From Antennarius striatus (lineage: Eukaryota; Chordata; Actinopteri; Lophiiformes; Antennariidae): a stretch of DNA of 64,000 nucleotides. The notes beneath the pieces were generated by a model. It saw only the letters and a program-made list of their open reading frames with translations. It was not told the DNA's origin and made no database searches. The stretch is taken from the NCBI RefSeq assembly GCF_040054535.1, contig NC_090782.1:15470001-15534000 (forward strand). Direction: 5' to 3'. Below are positions 1 to 22,023 of the stretch, in pieces (positions within the stretch are counted from its first letter, which is position 1; each line of letters starts with the position of its first letter). The translations under genes and the position numbers were made by a program.

Positions 1-2955
1 CCTTTACCTTTTTGTCACGGGAAGGAATTGAAATATTTTCATGTAACCAATAAAACAACTTAATATGCAATTAGGAACAGGAGAACTAATGAGCAACCAT
101 TTTCCTTATTTATGGTTATTTGAGATTTTATGAAAATGATTATCTGATGCCATGCCTAACTCATTTAAGAAACACATGAGACCACCTCCTCATCCTTCAT
201 CTAGCGAAATATTGAGCTATTAAAAAGCACCTCTTCCATCTCAACCATGTTTTTTTCTTTTTACCAATTCATGTTTCTATCATTGTTTGACTCTTTTTAT
301 CTTGTAATTATGTGAAACATCAACATGATAAAAAGTAGTCTAAAATTAATTTAATTAGCTTCACTGGGTTGTTACGTGTAAGTACTCTTAATATGATGAG
401 TAAATGGGTATTCCAATATGACAAGTTAAATGGATAAGTGCGGCTACAGAAAGATTTACTGTTTTCTGTCAGCTGACAAAGGACTACATAACAGTCCATG
501 TTAAATAAACAAAGAATTAAAGCAAGTGAACGAGAACAGATTGATTTGCTTTAAGCAGTGTAGCAATTAATCTTAGACCGCAAATGAGCGTACAGAAAAA
601 AAAACAATAACATTTGACATTTTTTATGTTAATGTCAAATGTAGCGAGAGCAACGTGCTGTGTTCATTATGGACCAACATTTCCTGGCTAACTTTGCTCT
701 TAAATTTATATTCCTTTCAAAGAAGTATATCGATGAGTTAACTGGGTAATTTAAATTGTTTTTTGTGCAGATTTTTGTTGTAATATTAAACTGAAACGAG
801 GCTAGCATGTTTATCAGAATAATGTTGCTAAATTGAAACTAGTTTTGAAACAAGAATTTATACTTTGAGAAGAAATTTTGGATTTAATAAAGATTTGAGA
901 GTTCATGCCATGTCTTAGATACTTTTATTGCAGGGACCTTTTACAGAACTGAAACTTCTGTGTTAGTTTTATTTGTCTACTTAACCTTTTCATGGACCTT
1001 TGCAACAAATGCTGCTCTCATGAGGAAAAGTGTCTGTGCACAGTTCCGTGAACAACTGGCACAAAACTGCATTGCAACTTTTAAGGGACAGGAATATTTG
1101 TCTTTGCTCTGATATGTGATTGAAAACACACACACACTTACACACTTGTTTACACCACCTCTCCCCAACAAACAAGCACCCATCCTTCCAATCACACATA
1201 TATGTGTACACTCATGTGGATATTATCAGCGGTAGTCAGCTGAGGCTCCAGGCCTGTCCGGTCCCCACTGTGTTGCAGTGACCAGGGTAGGAAGAGCTTA
1301 TCTAAGCACCAGGCCCCTCCCTCGGCCCCATGCCTTGGCTCTGGGAGCTGGGAGGCAGATGCCACGCAGACCCCCAGTGTGATGTTTTTCTATGGCCAAA
1401 GCATATAGTGTTTAATGCTTGAGGGACAGGCTTTTGAACCAGACAGTCCATCTTGTCTGTGGGCTTGTGACTAAATGTGAGTTTTTGCCAGCAACACTGC
1501 TGGCAAAAATATGGAGGTAAAAGACCTTTAATGTAACCACTCCCTCTTGCCCATGTAGGCTAGATCATTCAATGTGCTTTAACAAGTTGCCTTAAAGAAG
1601 CTCTACTCTCTAGATAGTAATGAGCAATAAAGAATATAATCAGGTCTAGTATGAACCAAGAATATTTCCTTATGTCATACAGACATGACCATCATGCTAC
1701 GGTGCTAAGTCACAAAGATGAAGACTTTCAGGCATAAAGAGAGCAGATACCTACGTCAATGACAATTAGGTTTTGTAAGAGCCATATTTAAGTAATGTAT
1801 CCACATTTGCATAGACACTTTCACTGCAAGGAGATCATCAACTGTTGTATCATTGTGCCCAGGACATACTGTAGTAGACAATATGACATTATTATCATGA
1901 TCCGTTACTCATGCCAACTTTAGGAGAAATCCCTTTATCTTGACTCTGGAAATCTGCTCCTATCATCTGGAATTGTGTATTTATTATGGCTAGTTTGTGA
2001 TCATCATGTTCAACAAAGGTCCCATAATCTATAATGGCAAATCCATTATATGTATTTTCCGCATACTTAAACACTGTTCTCATTAGTGTGCGTCGTTGCG
2101 TCTTTGACGCACATTTTTTGACAGGGACGCATGACCATCAGACAACGTGTGTCCCTGGGACGCAAGATTTAAGTACTTACAATAAAGAAAATCATTGCTA
2201 TCTTTTTCCGCAATATAAAATTGGGAAAAAATGCACTTCCATTCAACAAAAATATTCACAATTTGATGTCTGGGTATTTTTTTTTAATTTGCACACTATT
2301 TTCATAGCATTGGAAAAGTGGTCTATATAAAAGTACCATTGTGAGAAATTAAAGAAAATAAAAAAGCAATCTAGAGTCATCATCCATATTTGGATTTGGC
2401 ACAAAATGTAATCAACTATTGGCACAAGATCTATAGACACATCAAAACAAACAAATGTGTGTGATCACAACTCTCCTCAGTAGAGGTAATAAGATGATGC
2501 GGTAGGAAACAGTGGAAATGCCTTCTTCACATAAATACAGATATATTCATTTTTTTTATGAATTCAGATATCTTTTCAGCTACCGAGAGAATCAACCACT
2601 TTCTAAAATCCAGCACATTCTCACAGTCGCACTGCAACATTTTCTCCATTCATAAAGAAAATCCTGATTGAGGGAGAGTACAAAGTCAAGAACAGGTGTT
2701 TTTGGACTGCGCAGTGAAAAAAATCCAGATGAATTTTAAAGAGATGAGGTTACCAGATTTGAAAAGCTCCTTTCGTCTCGGTGAATTATGTTGTTAAGTG
2801 TTCATACAACATTGCTCTAAAAATAGGGCAGGAACACGCCGCAGATTAGCTCGCACAGTGATGGGTCTATAAGACGGTGGCGCATAGCTGTCTTCCTACT
2901 TTGACTGGCATGGCTTTGAAACCCGCTGCTTGAACAGTGGATACATATCTGGAAG

Positions 2956-2957
<2 letters not shown>
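1..2957. other. Intergenic, no gene recognised
   Basis: AT-rich single-copy-looking sequence without a recognisable exon; the short open frames have no family motifs and no splice context. A structured patch at about 2090-2165 contains the short stem TGCGTC-ttt-GACGCA and a CAGGGAC/GTCCCTG inverted pair, which may be a worn transposon piece. Nothing else is supportable. Confidence 0.6.

Positions 2958-3039
<82 letters not shown>
2958..3039. repeat. (TG)n microsatellite
   Basis: Pure TG dinucleotide tract of 82 bases. It creates a meaningless Thr-His repeat reading frame on the minus strand. Confidence 0.97.
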
Positions 3040-3040
<1 letters not shown>

Positions 3041-4995
3041 CTATCTATTAGCTTGATTGTGTATTTTCGTACATGAACCAAGAGTGAATGTTTTTGTGTG
3101 TGTGTGTGTTCAGAGCAAATCTGTTTCCCTCAAATCTCTGACGTATGAGGCACATAGGGCACTGCGGTAGAATAAAAATGATGCTACTGGAGCTTATTTT
3201 AGACCGAGAGCACCTTCCTCTTGGCTGATGAGAGGCATTAAAGATCGACTTATGTTCTGGCTCTCACGGCTGCACTCGTACCACCCAAAAATCATTGAAA
3301 GAGGTCAGACTTGCACAAACTATGTTTCGGCAAACCGATGCCATAACATTGGGAGTTTAGTCTTTGATGTGTGATCACAAATGCACATGTCTACCACAAA
3401 GACAGGCACAATGCATTTGCTTAAATGAAGTGACTGCAGTGTATGACCCATTTTGCAGAGGCAGGGTTTTACTTTCATAATGACGGGGTGTGAGTGAGCT
3501 AATGTCATTGTGAATGCATAACTAGTACTTTACACTAGGATGATATAGTATGACAGGCTTTTTAATCTTGAAAAGGAAGCACTTGTTTAATTTCTGACCA
3601 AAAAAAAACTTCTACTGTGACACGTCCAATCGTAATGACATTAGCCATACTCCCCCCAGGATGGCAGTACAACCATTACTGAAAGCGGGTAGAAAAACCA
3701 GGAGGAAATTTAGTTCAGGGGGTATGTTTTGAAATGTATTTCATGTTCCTTAAGTGTGGCGACAAGCCTCGAAACCCTGAACATACTCCTCAAGCAGCTA
3801 ATAATCATTGTTTTACGGTGTTGGAGGAGCAAAGCGAAGATAATTCTTTGTGTCGAGATAACGCGCTGCCTTACTCATGCAGCCTCCCGTTGATGCGCGA
3901 GACAAACGGGTTGAGTGCATCGCCTTGGAGCAATCCAAATGAGGGTGTCTACCATGAAGTGAAGTGAAGTGAAGGAGGAGGAAGACGAGGGAGGGGGGCA
4001 AGTGCCACAAAAATCAGGGAGCGGCTGCTCGACCCTCACCGTGCATCACGGCAGCAGTCAAGTGAATGTGAAAACAAGAGAAAGCTTTGCAGTATATTGA
4101 TTTAATGCAGCAGTCTGAGCAGGGTAAGATGCGCTCTCTGGATTATACATGCTCTATTTCCCACCCATACAGAACCTTAAGTTTCTTTGCTTCCACACTC
4201 CAAAGAACCAGAGAGAAATGGCGACAGGATGTTCTTTCGTGTGCAGTTGCCCTCTGTGCAGTCCAACTGCGCAGAAAGTCAAAGTGGACTAGGAAAGCAT
4301 TAACACTAGGAAAGCATTAATAAGGAAAACATTCCAAGCTCACTTTGTTTCCACATATATTAAGGAAAAAATCAAGGACTTTTCATGTAATCTTCCACCA
4401 CAGTACCAAGAGATTGTGTCCTGTTCTTTTAATTAACTCCCCGTCACCCGAGTAATAAACTTACTTCAGAACTCATCAAGATGAAAAGATTATTGTAAAG
4501 GTCGCATGAGGTCTTTGCATCATTAAGTATTGTGTGTTAGGACAAAATTAAGTTACACCATTCCTCATTATTGGAGTTGAATGGCCTTTTATTGTATATT
4601 TTCTTGTGTGTGATGATTCCTTTCTTTGTTATATTTCCTTTCACTCAATCAATTTTGTCATCAGTATAAGAAATGAATGAAATTATCCTGTGCTTCGGAT
4701 TTGTTTTTGATTTGGTATCAAGAGAGTTTCTCATATGTTTCATTATCTATCAAATTATCCAACAAGTCAGGGAGGCAAATCAAACTAAGCTGCAAATGAT
4801 ATAACCTGATTCTTCTTGTGTTTAAATAGCTGTCATTCAGATTAGACATATTGTTTGTTTTATTGCTTAACTGTATGTATAAATTGGAAAGGAAACTGAC
4901 ACCTTTTTTTTTTTTTAACTTTCATTGGTTGTTGTCACTAGATACATAATCTAGATTAAATTTTACGTGGACTATTCAAAAATCAGTACAGTTTT

Positions 4996-4997
<2 letters not shown>
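3040..4997. other. Intergenic, no gene recognised
   Basis: No recognisable exon. A 15-base direct repeat (ctaggaaagcattaa) occurs twice back to back around 4289-4321. Short open frames here have no recognisable domain. Confidence 0.55.

Positions 4998-5084
<87 letters not shown>
4998..5084. repeat. (TA)n microsatellite
   Basis: Pure TA tract of 87 bases, about 200 bases upstream of the GC-rich promoter-like block. It can extrude as a cruciform and is expected to be length-polymorphic. Confidence 0.97.
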
Positions 5085-5086
<2 letters not shown>

Positions 5087-5249
5087 ATGTATAATAATGT
5101 AACATTCATTCATTCCTGTCTTAAACAATTTGCACAATGTGTGTATTTGTACTTGCTACATCTGCGTAATTCTTTGCGTCCGTAGCAAAGTAACAGATCT
5201 TTGGAACAATTTGTTACTTATCGCCCCCCTCCCACACAACCCCTCCGAC

Positions 5250-5600
5250 TAACTCCCCTTACCCCCACCCACCCCACCCTCGGCTGCTGAAAATTGTGAA
5301 CAGTGGACTCACATTCTTCTGCACGGCAAAGCGAGGAGGCGTCTCCGCTCCTGTCCTGGACCAATGGCGCGCAGAACGGCCTGATCGTACTGATCCCCAA
5401 CTGACCAATGGCAGACCTTCTGGCGGCTCACATGACACCTTCTGTGCGCTCCCTTTCCACCCAGCGCTCAATCCCGGCGAGCGCAGGCGTCACTGAAGAC
5501 CTGACACCGGCGGAGTCAGACTCCTGTGGTCCTTGGCAGAATTAACCAGGTGTTGTCTTAAACCAACTTTATCAGCATCAGAGAGGCTGAGCGTCCTACC
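5250..5600 (+). promoter_or_regulatory. CpG-rich promoter-like block with two CCAAT boxes
   Basis: Base composition changes abruptly from AT-rich to GC- and CpG-rich. Two CCAAT boxes in near-identical context (gaccaatggc) lie 44 bases apart at 5361-5365 and 5405-5409, the usual spacing of NF-Y-type promoters. There is no convincing TATA box. A C-run cluster at 5254-5279 could form a G-quadruplex on the minus strand. A splice donor follows at 5709, which suggests transcription toward higher coordinates. The transcript is not identified. Confidence 0.6.
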
Positions 5601-5708
5601 GATGAGAATGATGCCGCTGCGCCGAAGGAAAAGACAATTTTGCGTCTCCAAACGTCCGGAGAGGGTCAGTGGCGAGACAATAACGCCCAGAAGTTATTGA
5701 AATCAATC
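5480..5708 (+). other. Probable untranslated first exon ending at a strong donor
   Basis: The CpG-rich block runs into a consensus 5' splice site (GTAAGTAG, GT at 5709-5710). The only ATG-led frame, starting at 5602, closes after 32 codons, before the donor, so the exon is most simply a 5' UTR with a small upstream ORF or the first exon of a long noncoding RNA. The transcription start is inferred, not seen. No matching coding second exon was recognised in the next 28 kb. Confidence 0.45.
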
Positions 5709-5710
5709 GT

Positions 5711-14127
<8,417 letters not shown>

Positions 14128-14216
14128 ATGAAGCCAGAGGTAGAACAGGCAGTTTTTGTCCAGGTGGTAGGAATGTGGGCAGAGTTCTCGGGAATGGCCT
14201 CACATATCTACATCAG
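14128..14216 (+). other. Exon-like open segment, unassigned
   Basis: Eighty-nine bases bounded by an acceptor-like ctcaacag and a donor-like cag|gtac, open in the frame that starts with ATG. The peptide matches no family I know and the polypyrimidine tract is weak. It may be chance or a noncoding-RNA exon. Confidence 0.2.
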
Positions 14217-14249
14217 GTACTATACAAAATAATACACTGATATATTTGT

Positions 14250-14294
14250 TTAAATTGTCTCCACTCCCAGGCTACTGGTGTGGAGACAATTTAA
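14250..14294. repeat. Perfect 15-bp inverted repeat (hairpin)
   Basis: TTAAATTGTCTCCAC at 14250-14264 is the exact reverse complement of 14280-14294, with a 15-base loop. A small RNA hairpin or the core of a miniature transposon are both possible. Confidence 0.85.
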
Positions 14295-15868
14295 GCAAGA
14301 ATGAATGGTGCTACAAGAATGAATCTGGTGGAGATAATCTGAGTGGGTAGAAAGCCTTGAAGGTGTCAGGTCTGTTGTATTCTCCTGGAGGGTATTCTAG
14401 CTCCTCACATACACAAATACACATTTTTTTTTGTCTTTTAAAACAAAAGAAATGCAAGAGTCTTTCTTTGTTTGTCGTATTGATTATTGGAGCAAACTCA
14501 CCAACGTGTATGAGAGAGGCAGAAGTCAACATTGAGACACACTACTGACACACACACACATTTACGGTCTCTGTCATTTTCCTTTTGCATCTGTCACAGC
14601 AGACTTCGGCAATCTAGACACACAAGTGCGCACATTTGGATAGTGAGAGATGTGACACACACTGTTGTGGTGGCGCATGTCTGGATATGCTCTTTCTATA
14701 AATGTAATGTGTATAGATTAGTTGGGGTAAATGATCCGATTGCCTCAGAGCTTCCAATGTGTGTGTGTGAGTGTGTGTGTTTAGCTAAGAGAGAAATAGG
14801 CACTATTTCATGGTTATTTTTTCTCTTTCTGCCAAATGAGACATGCCCTAGACACCGTTACAAAAGCAGTATTTAGAGATTTGGGTTTGCCATCCTAGCA
14901 GCGGTACAAGAATGAAACACCTAAAATTATATCCTAACCTCAGTGGTCACATCCAATGTTTTCTTTGCATAAATGAAAAATTACATGTTGTGTACTTATA
15001 CACTATTGGGAGAGAGGGAGCTAATAATTAGGCATCTGTGCACACGTGTGCACACACACACAAATGTTTTTTTACAAATGCCTGTTGAACTTTCATGGAC
15101 ATAAAGGGTTGTCCTTTCTTTCAGAGCAAGAATGCAAAAAAGTCCAGACTCTTTTTTTTTTTTTTTCATTTTTACTTTTGTGTTTTAAAATTAGCGTCTT
15201 AGTCCTGAACCAGAAATAGTCCTCTGCAAATGACTTCCTTCAACTCTCAGTCAACTGGAGTCAGTGGGTTCACAGAGGGTGTAGTCTCTCCAAACCCACC
15301 TCCCCTCCTCCTGACAAACTCACTCTGAGAAGCCCCTCTCATGTAATGCTGAATGGACAGAAAGAACAGGAATGAAAGAGAGGAGAAAGACTGAAAAAAA
15401 TGACTGTAAGACCCCTCCTCTTTTTTCCCAAAGTGACCCCTTCATGCACACACACACACACACACACCACACACCACCCCTTCGTACATACTTTTCTGCA
15501 AACCCTCCCTCCATCCTTCATTCCCTCCCTTCCTCTCCTCCAGCGTTCCTGTTGAGGCATGCCTCCATCCCCGCCAACCAGCATCGTCCAGAGCACAGCA
15601 AAGGGGGCCGGGGGGGAGGGGGGGGTCAAACAAAGGAGCACTGTTGCTGGTTCTTTGGGGTTTTGGGGAGGGTCGTGTATGTGTGTGTGTGTGTGTGTGC
15701 GTGTGTGAGAGTGAGAGAGTTTGGAGGTGCAGACGGAGTGACAGTTTCACTGAGGAGGTTTATCATTAAGATTAAAGATTAAAATGAATGGGATGGGAGT
15801 AGAGGTGTGTGCTCTGTTCACAGTAATAAAGAGGACAAGCAGTGCCAGTCACGTCTCTCTCCCTGACA

Positions 15869-15899
<31 letters not shown>

Positions 15900-16003
15900 T
15901 GCAAACCACGTGCAAAATGGAGCAATGTTTCATTGTTTTGAGGCCATTGTATAATATTTGCTTAACCTCTGTGCAGCTGCATGCTACAAATGAGATGGAC
16001 AGA

Positions 16004-16043
<40 letters not shown>

Positions 16044-19000
16044 GTGTGTGTGATGGTGGTTCTCCCAACTGTTAGCAATTTCATCACTAGACAGTTCCTC
16101 CAATCACACAAATCCTGTCTATTTACTAAGTAGCATGGCTATAATAACATCACTGTCAGTAAGGCACAATTATATGTCTGAAAACAAAGAAACGGAACAA
16201 TGAAAGAGACAATAAGGAGCCTACACAGGTATGTAAATGGAAATCATGAAACCATATTGGAATATAATCACTTTCCAGTGGCTCCTGTTTTCCATTTGAT
16301 GGCCAGTCAGAACTGCCTGACCCCAGTTTGAACCTCCTTACTTGAAGCAGAACTGTTTGCGGCAATGCTTAGGTTTTCAGCTGTGTGTTTTTGAAATAGT
16401 TCTCCAGCCCTCGGGATGAAATCTGACATGACAAAATATATGTTAACTTAAAACCTTGATTTAAGCACATGCTCCTTTAAGTCCTGAACCACATATCAAT
16501 CTCTACGCCTATCTTGCTCATGCATTCTTTCTGCACGCTGAGTGAAGAAACTGAAATAGGGCTCAGTCTTCGAGGCAGTAACTGGAATCCCAGAAGGCCG
16601 GGTTCTATGAATGGAATATTTTATGTATTTAGGTTTCTTGATGTGGGTGTGCTGGTAGAGATATCCCTGTTCCACTCAAAAACAAAGTCTTAATGGTTCC
16701 TTTTCGCTTGTCTGTCCTTCTGTGTCAGGTCTGGAACATTAGCAGGGAAAAGAAGTGAGATGGCAGCTCTAACCTTCACCATAGCGGGACAGGAGGAAAC
16801 GCTGCAAGGAAAAGACTAACGATAAAAGAGGTAGATCTCAGTTTGCCCCGGGGTTTTAAAATGTCTTGGGTGTGTGTGTATGGCTGTCTTCCACCTGTTT
16901 GCCTGTTTACCTGGGGTGGGTAAAGTGTTTTCATGCATGTGAGTGTGTGTTTTTCTTGTGTCCTTGGCGTTCGAATGACAACCACCAGGTAAAGACCAAC
17001 CATCGTGAGTCACCTGCTGCACCTGTAATGTCTTCATCATTCTATGTCTTCTGTGTCTCTTATTTCTGTTTGCATTTCTCTGCACCAAAGGGACACCCAT
17101 CAGCAGTTTTCATTTCTATTTTCTTGATTTATTTATCTTCAAACTAAATTTACTGTTTTCTTTGACATTAAAAAAGCATTAAAGAATCATAAAATTTAAG
17201 TAAAAATCGACACAAAGATGAAAATTCTATGTAAGATATTAAATGTTTCTATTTAGTTCTTTCTTTAGTCATGAACTCTTGTTTAAAAGTATATCTCAAC
17301 ATGGTAATATTTTTTCACTAAGCATTTTATTAATCCGTATTCATTAACATGGCTTCTCTCTTGTTATCGCAGAAGTTTAAAACTCAGGTAAGATTCATAA
17401 AATCTCATTCGCTTCCTGAGGTTTATGGTCTTTTCTCCAGAGTTTAAGAGTTGTAGCCATTTTACAGATATAAGGAAGCAAAAATGAAATGTTACCTTTG
17501 AGTGCAGCATAGCCAAAAGGCAAAACACAAAATGGAACATCAGGGGACTAAACCTCCTTATTGTCTTAGCTGTGTTTGAAATCCTTCTTTGAGAATCTCT
17601 CTATGGCTGAAAGCAGCAGTAAATCATTTCCTACCGTACAGGCATGGTCGGAATGGCCACCGCTGCATACAGATGGGGGGTGGGGTGGGGTGGTTAAACC
17701 AGAGGTACAGTGACAAGAAAAGAAAATATTGTTTTTCTTATGTCTTGTCATTTTCCCTGCTAATGACACACACTTCAGGCTCAGCCCTCCACCCAGAGGT
17801 CATAACAGCAAAACAGATCCAGTCCATAGGAGATCCAGTGCACTTCAAGCAAATTACAATCATTCCCACTTGTGCCGCAATCTTTTGATGTATATATTAT
17901 TGTTAGTTTATATCGTAGCTGAGACTTCAAAATGGAAATTTGGGGGATACGTTTATTTTCTCTTTTAAATGATTCAAAGGAGCTGCATGCTGATAAAGGG
18001 TAAAGCAGGAATTGTGTCCGAGAGTCTTATGCACGAACACTGACTGTTGGGGAAATGAAACTGTGGTTCTTCTGCCACTCGGCATACTTTTTTTGCCTTA
18101 GTGTTGTGCTCTGACACTTCAAATGCCCTTTTTCCATCCCTGCACATTATGAAGCACATCCCACAATGATTTTACAGAAGACAAATTCAATTCAGCTCAT
18201 TTCATCTAGTCAGTTAGTCTGAACTCGGGTCTCATTTCTCTATCTTTAGTGCATGACTCTCTGAATTCTCTGTTTTTGGTCCACCTGAGCTTCGTAATCT
18301 TGTCACATTTACAAATCCCTTCAGTTCTCTGTCTTTGCTGTGGCCATAGATTTATAGCCACCCCCTCCAATCCTTTTTGTTAGGTTGCTGCACATTTCAA
18401 GCAATCTTTACCCTTATTTACATCCTTCCACTGTCCATTTCTTATCAGCACTAGTTTCTTGGGTAAGCTGGATACACTCCTGTCACATGGTCCTTTTACT
18501 GCCAGACAAAACAAGTCTCTATTTTAACAAAAAATGTATGAGGACACAAGACAGTTGTGGGGGGTGTCAAGTGATTTAAGAGATGCAGAAACTCCCCCTA
18601 AGCGAATGTCAAATATAAATCTACTTTAATTATTGCAATGCCTTTCAAATCTGTCCAAAGATAATGTTGTTATGTAGAGAAATTGGTTATTGAACTAGTT
18701 TGAGGAACAAGTGCCTTCTCCTTCTCGTTTTATAATCCCTTTTTAATGAATGTAAAATGTGTCGGCCAACTAGGATTCTGCAGTCACAAGTTGTGCAACT
18801 TGCCCACAAAGCCATTGTTTTTGGAACTGGTCAAATGATGCAAACCTTCTTTGGGGAAGAAAGAATGGAAAAATGTGGAGGATGTAGTAAGCAAGTATCC
18901 AGACATGCCATTGCTCTTTTTTTCCTCCTTTTTTTTGGGATTTCAAATGTGTCTGTCCTCTGCTCTGGTGAGAGAAGGTATTTCAGGAACAACCAAGTCC

Positions 19001-20982
19001 AAGATGGCTTGAAATGCTGCAGGGCACAGTAAGACACATGATTCTCTTTTTTGTGTATATCGATGTATGCAGAGGTGAGGTTGCAAGGTTGAAACTACAG
19101 TTTGTCACACGGTTTCATATTTCATGTAATGCATATGGGAAAATGACAAGCAAATGAGTCATTCTGTCGAGTCACATTGATTCATTGCAGATTACAGGAC
19201 AAGTGACAGAGCGAATAATCATCAGTTTCATGCTCACGCAAAATAACTGGCAAATGAAGGATGATGCATCAAATGGGGGTGGGGGGTGTTGACAACTGTC
19301 AAAAAAATTCTAAAATTTGTGTCCCACAGAGTGCTCCTCATCATCCACTGCAGTATTATAGATTATAATGAGGGCCTATGGACAGATGAAAAAGAGATGG
19401 CCTTGAGGGGCCAAAGATAAATTAAAAGAGAAAGAAAGTGGTTTTTAAATGAGATCTGAAAGTTAGCGCCTATGTAAAGAAGATTAAAGGGTTGTTGTAA
19501 ATGATTTCAAAGTGACTGGGAGGGAGTGTTTGTGAGAGAGACCCAAAAATTGTAGAAATACTGTATTGTAAAGTACGAAGTCAGAGGTGAGGGCCAGTGG
19601 AGCGATGGCTCTAATGTCTTTATAAGGCCATAACATACAGCACTTCCTGGCCTCACTCTAATTGCTGTGAGGGATGAAATGGGGGGAGATTGGACTCTAC
19701 CTTCCTACTGAATGAGGTCTCAAAGTCCTCATTGCTTGGCCTTGAAGGTTTTCTTTTGGATTGCTTTGTAAGCAACATGTATGCAGAGCAAGCACAAGAC
19801 AGGTTTAACAGTTTAACTGTGAAAATTCCTTACTGATCCTTTGCTTGAAAATAAAGTTGATAAATGCAAAGAAAGACCAGAAGGAATAGGGATGTTCAGT
19901 ACAGGGTTATCAAACCAGAAAATAAAGGTGAATGGAGAATGACAAAATGGGAAACGTGAGGAAGAAGCCAAAGAAGGAAACTAAAATAAAATTATAATTT
20001 GCTTCAGGCTATTGCTAACAATAACTACTTGAAAGTGAGACTGAGAATGAACACAGAAATAAAGCGGCACAGAGCGAGAGGGTTTTATTGACTCAGTGGG
20101 AAACGACCGTAGAAATGGCCATGATTCCCCCGAGGAGCTATGTGCTGAACTCTTCAAAATGTGAAAAGTAACGCTTTACCATCGTCAGAAACAAAAATAT
20201 TTTCATTTCATAAACTGCTTGTTCAAGGGACCCTGCCCCAACCTCTAACCCTCAAATAAGCACTGCAACTTACAGAGCCTTCACAGGCTGCCCTGACAAA
20301 AGTGTCATTTTCTGTCAAGCACGGAAAGGCTGAAAACCCACGCCTACAGATGCACTTGAATGAAACAACCATTTATATCATTACTTTTCGTCAATTTGAA
20401 AAGCATCTATCTAGGTATTTTATATTTGGTTTTAACTAGAGGTGTAATGAATATCTTTGTTGGCACATTGGAAGAATGAAAAGTCTAAAAAAAAAACAAA
20501 TTCTCTAATGGAAATGACAAAAATGACAATTGCATCAATAACACAAACCATTTTAATAAGTTGTGCATCATTAATGGACTATAATTACCTGCACCACCAC
20601 ACCCACATGGTTTATGGTTTTCCATCCAACCACCCTATATTATGTTCGTTAGGATTTTGCTTTCTGCAATTTAAATTTCAGCGTTCATTTTTTTATCTTT
20701 TGTCACTGACTTATATCGAGTTCATGAGTTGTGCCCCATTGACGGTGGGAGTACGGGGGTGTATTGTGTCTCAACTTGCCACGCCACAGGAGCTGTATAA
20801 CAGTTGGCTGTTTTGTGCTGGTTTTATCAGTGGGTGAGAGAAAGAAAAGGAGTCACAGGCATCCCCCTAAGCTTTCCATAATGTGTCCCGCGAGGAGACA
20901 AAGGCCCACATTCACTGCTGGGTGTTGATAAGACCTATCATTAGTCTGCCATTGGAGGTTTTACCAAAACACAACCACACTT

Positions 20983-20984
<2 letters not shown>
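14295..20984. other. Gene-poor stretch with short CA/TG tracts, no gene recognised
   Basis: Contains minor (CA)n or (TG)n tracts near 15447-15468, 15677-15699, 15871-15898 and 16006-16039, and a G-rich run at 17675-17692. Open frames of 60-136 codons are either repeat-driven or without family motifs. No exon recognised. Confidence 0.5.

Positions 20985-21053
<69 letters not shown>
20985..21053. repeat. (CA)n microsatellite
   Basis: Pure AC tract of 69 bases; the frames crossing it are artefacts. Confidence 0.96.
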
Positions 21054-21055
<2 letters not shown>

Positions 21056-21761
21056 GCAGTAGGATACTTATTCCAGTGGCCTTTTTTCTTCCACATACAC
21101 AGGCATAAATATTGCTATGAGTGCCAGAGGAGTGAAAGACGCAGTCAAGCTCGACTTGAATCGAATAAAGGCAGATGGGTGGACCCCCTGCTGCTTTCCC
21201 ATTGCTGCAGAATTCACTCAACCACACATGGCTGGGGTATCTACGCTCAACTGTACCCTCTCTCAATATGCACGAGTGTTCCCTCATATATGCCTTGAAC
21301 TGCTAAGAGCTACAGAAAGCACCACACCCTCAAATGTAGGCCTGTACTGTTAGTACTTATGAGGAAATATTTCAAAGTTAAATTAATCGTGGTCCATTTG
21401 TAATATGAATGTGCAGCGGCAGTCCAAATGAATGATGGCTTATACATCGGTCTTTTATATTGTGTTTTTTCTGACAAAAAAAATACATGACCACAAAAGA
21501 ACGGCAACTAGGTAAACTTTCGTGCCAGAAAAGATACCCGAACATTAAACACAAATGTGATTAAATGCAGTTAAAAAGCAAAAGGAGGCTGCATGCCATC
21601 TTGATGATGGAACTCCCAGTCAACAGTAATAATGCCAATGTCTCAGCATTAATGTGATATCGACTTATTGATGATAAAATGCTCCACATCGCACTTAAAA
21701 AAATACGGAGTAAAATTAGGTACAAGAAGGGAGGGATGATTGGGTTTCCTATTGAGGTTTT

Positions 21762-21763
<2 letters not shown>

Positions 21764-21814
<51 letters not shown>
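21764..21814. repeat. (GT)n microsatellite
   Basis: Pure GT tract of 51 bases. Confidence 0.95.
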
Positions 21815-21816
<2 letters not shown>

Positions 21817-21929
21817 ACTCATAGAACGACAGCACTGCTGTCTAGGTCCTAAGTAGATGATGAACCGTAGCTCGTATTCCCATTCCCTCTCATTAACTCA
21901 GGCCCCTGAGAATATATGAGGTTACTTAC

Positions 21930-22023
21930 CTTCCCTTGCTCCGAGTTCCCAGCCAAACGGCGAGCTTGGCTGAGGGTCATTAGCCTCGCTGCTTGGAACA
22001 AATGGCCTTCGATAGCATCTCGG
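21930..22023 (-). other. Exon-like open segment with strong splice sites, unassigned
   Basis: On the minus strand a 94-base block sits between an acceptor (TTGTATTTTAG) and a consensus donor (GGGAAG|GTAAGTAAC). One frame is fully open for 31 codons, is rich in Ala, Arg and Gln, and contains the motif LSQARRLAGNSEQG. I do not recognise the family and see no partner exon nearby. It could be an exon of an unidentified minus-strand gene, a noncoding-RNA exon or chance. Confidence 0.35.

Noticed and set aside
2896..3081. Open frames made of Thr-His, Cys-Val or Tyr-Ile repeats (also at 7016-7372, 20961-21298, 52713-53227 and similar)
   Set aside because: They are translations of dinucleotide microsatellites; no splice context or family motif.
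15372..15782. 136-codon frame as a gene
   Set aside because: Low-complexity CA/TG and C-rich sequence; both strands are open across it for compositional reasons.
16738..16810. Possible exon after TGTGTCAG
   Set aside because: No donor follows in any open frame and no family similarity is visible.
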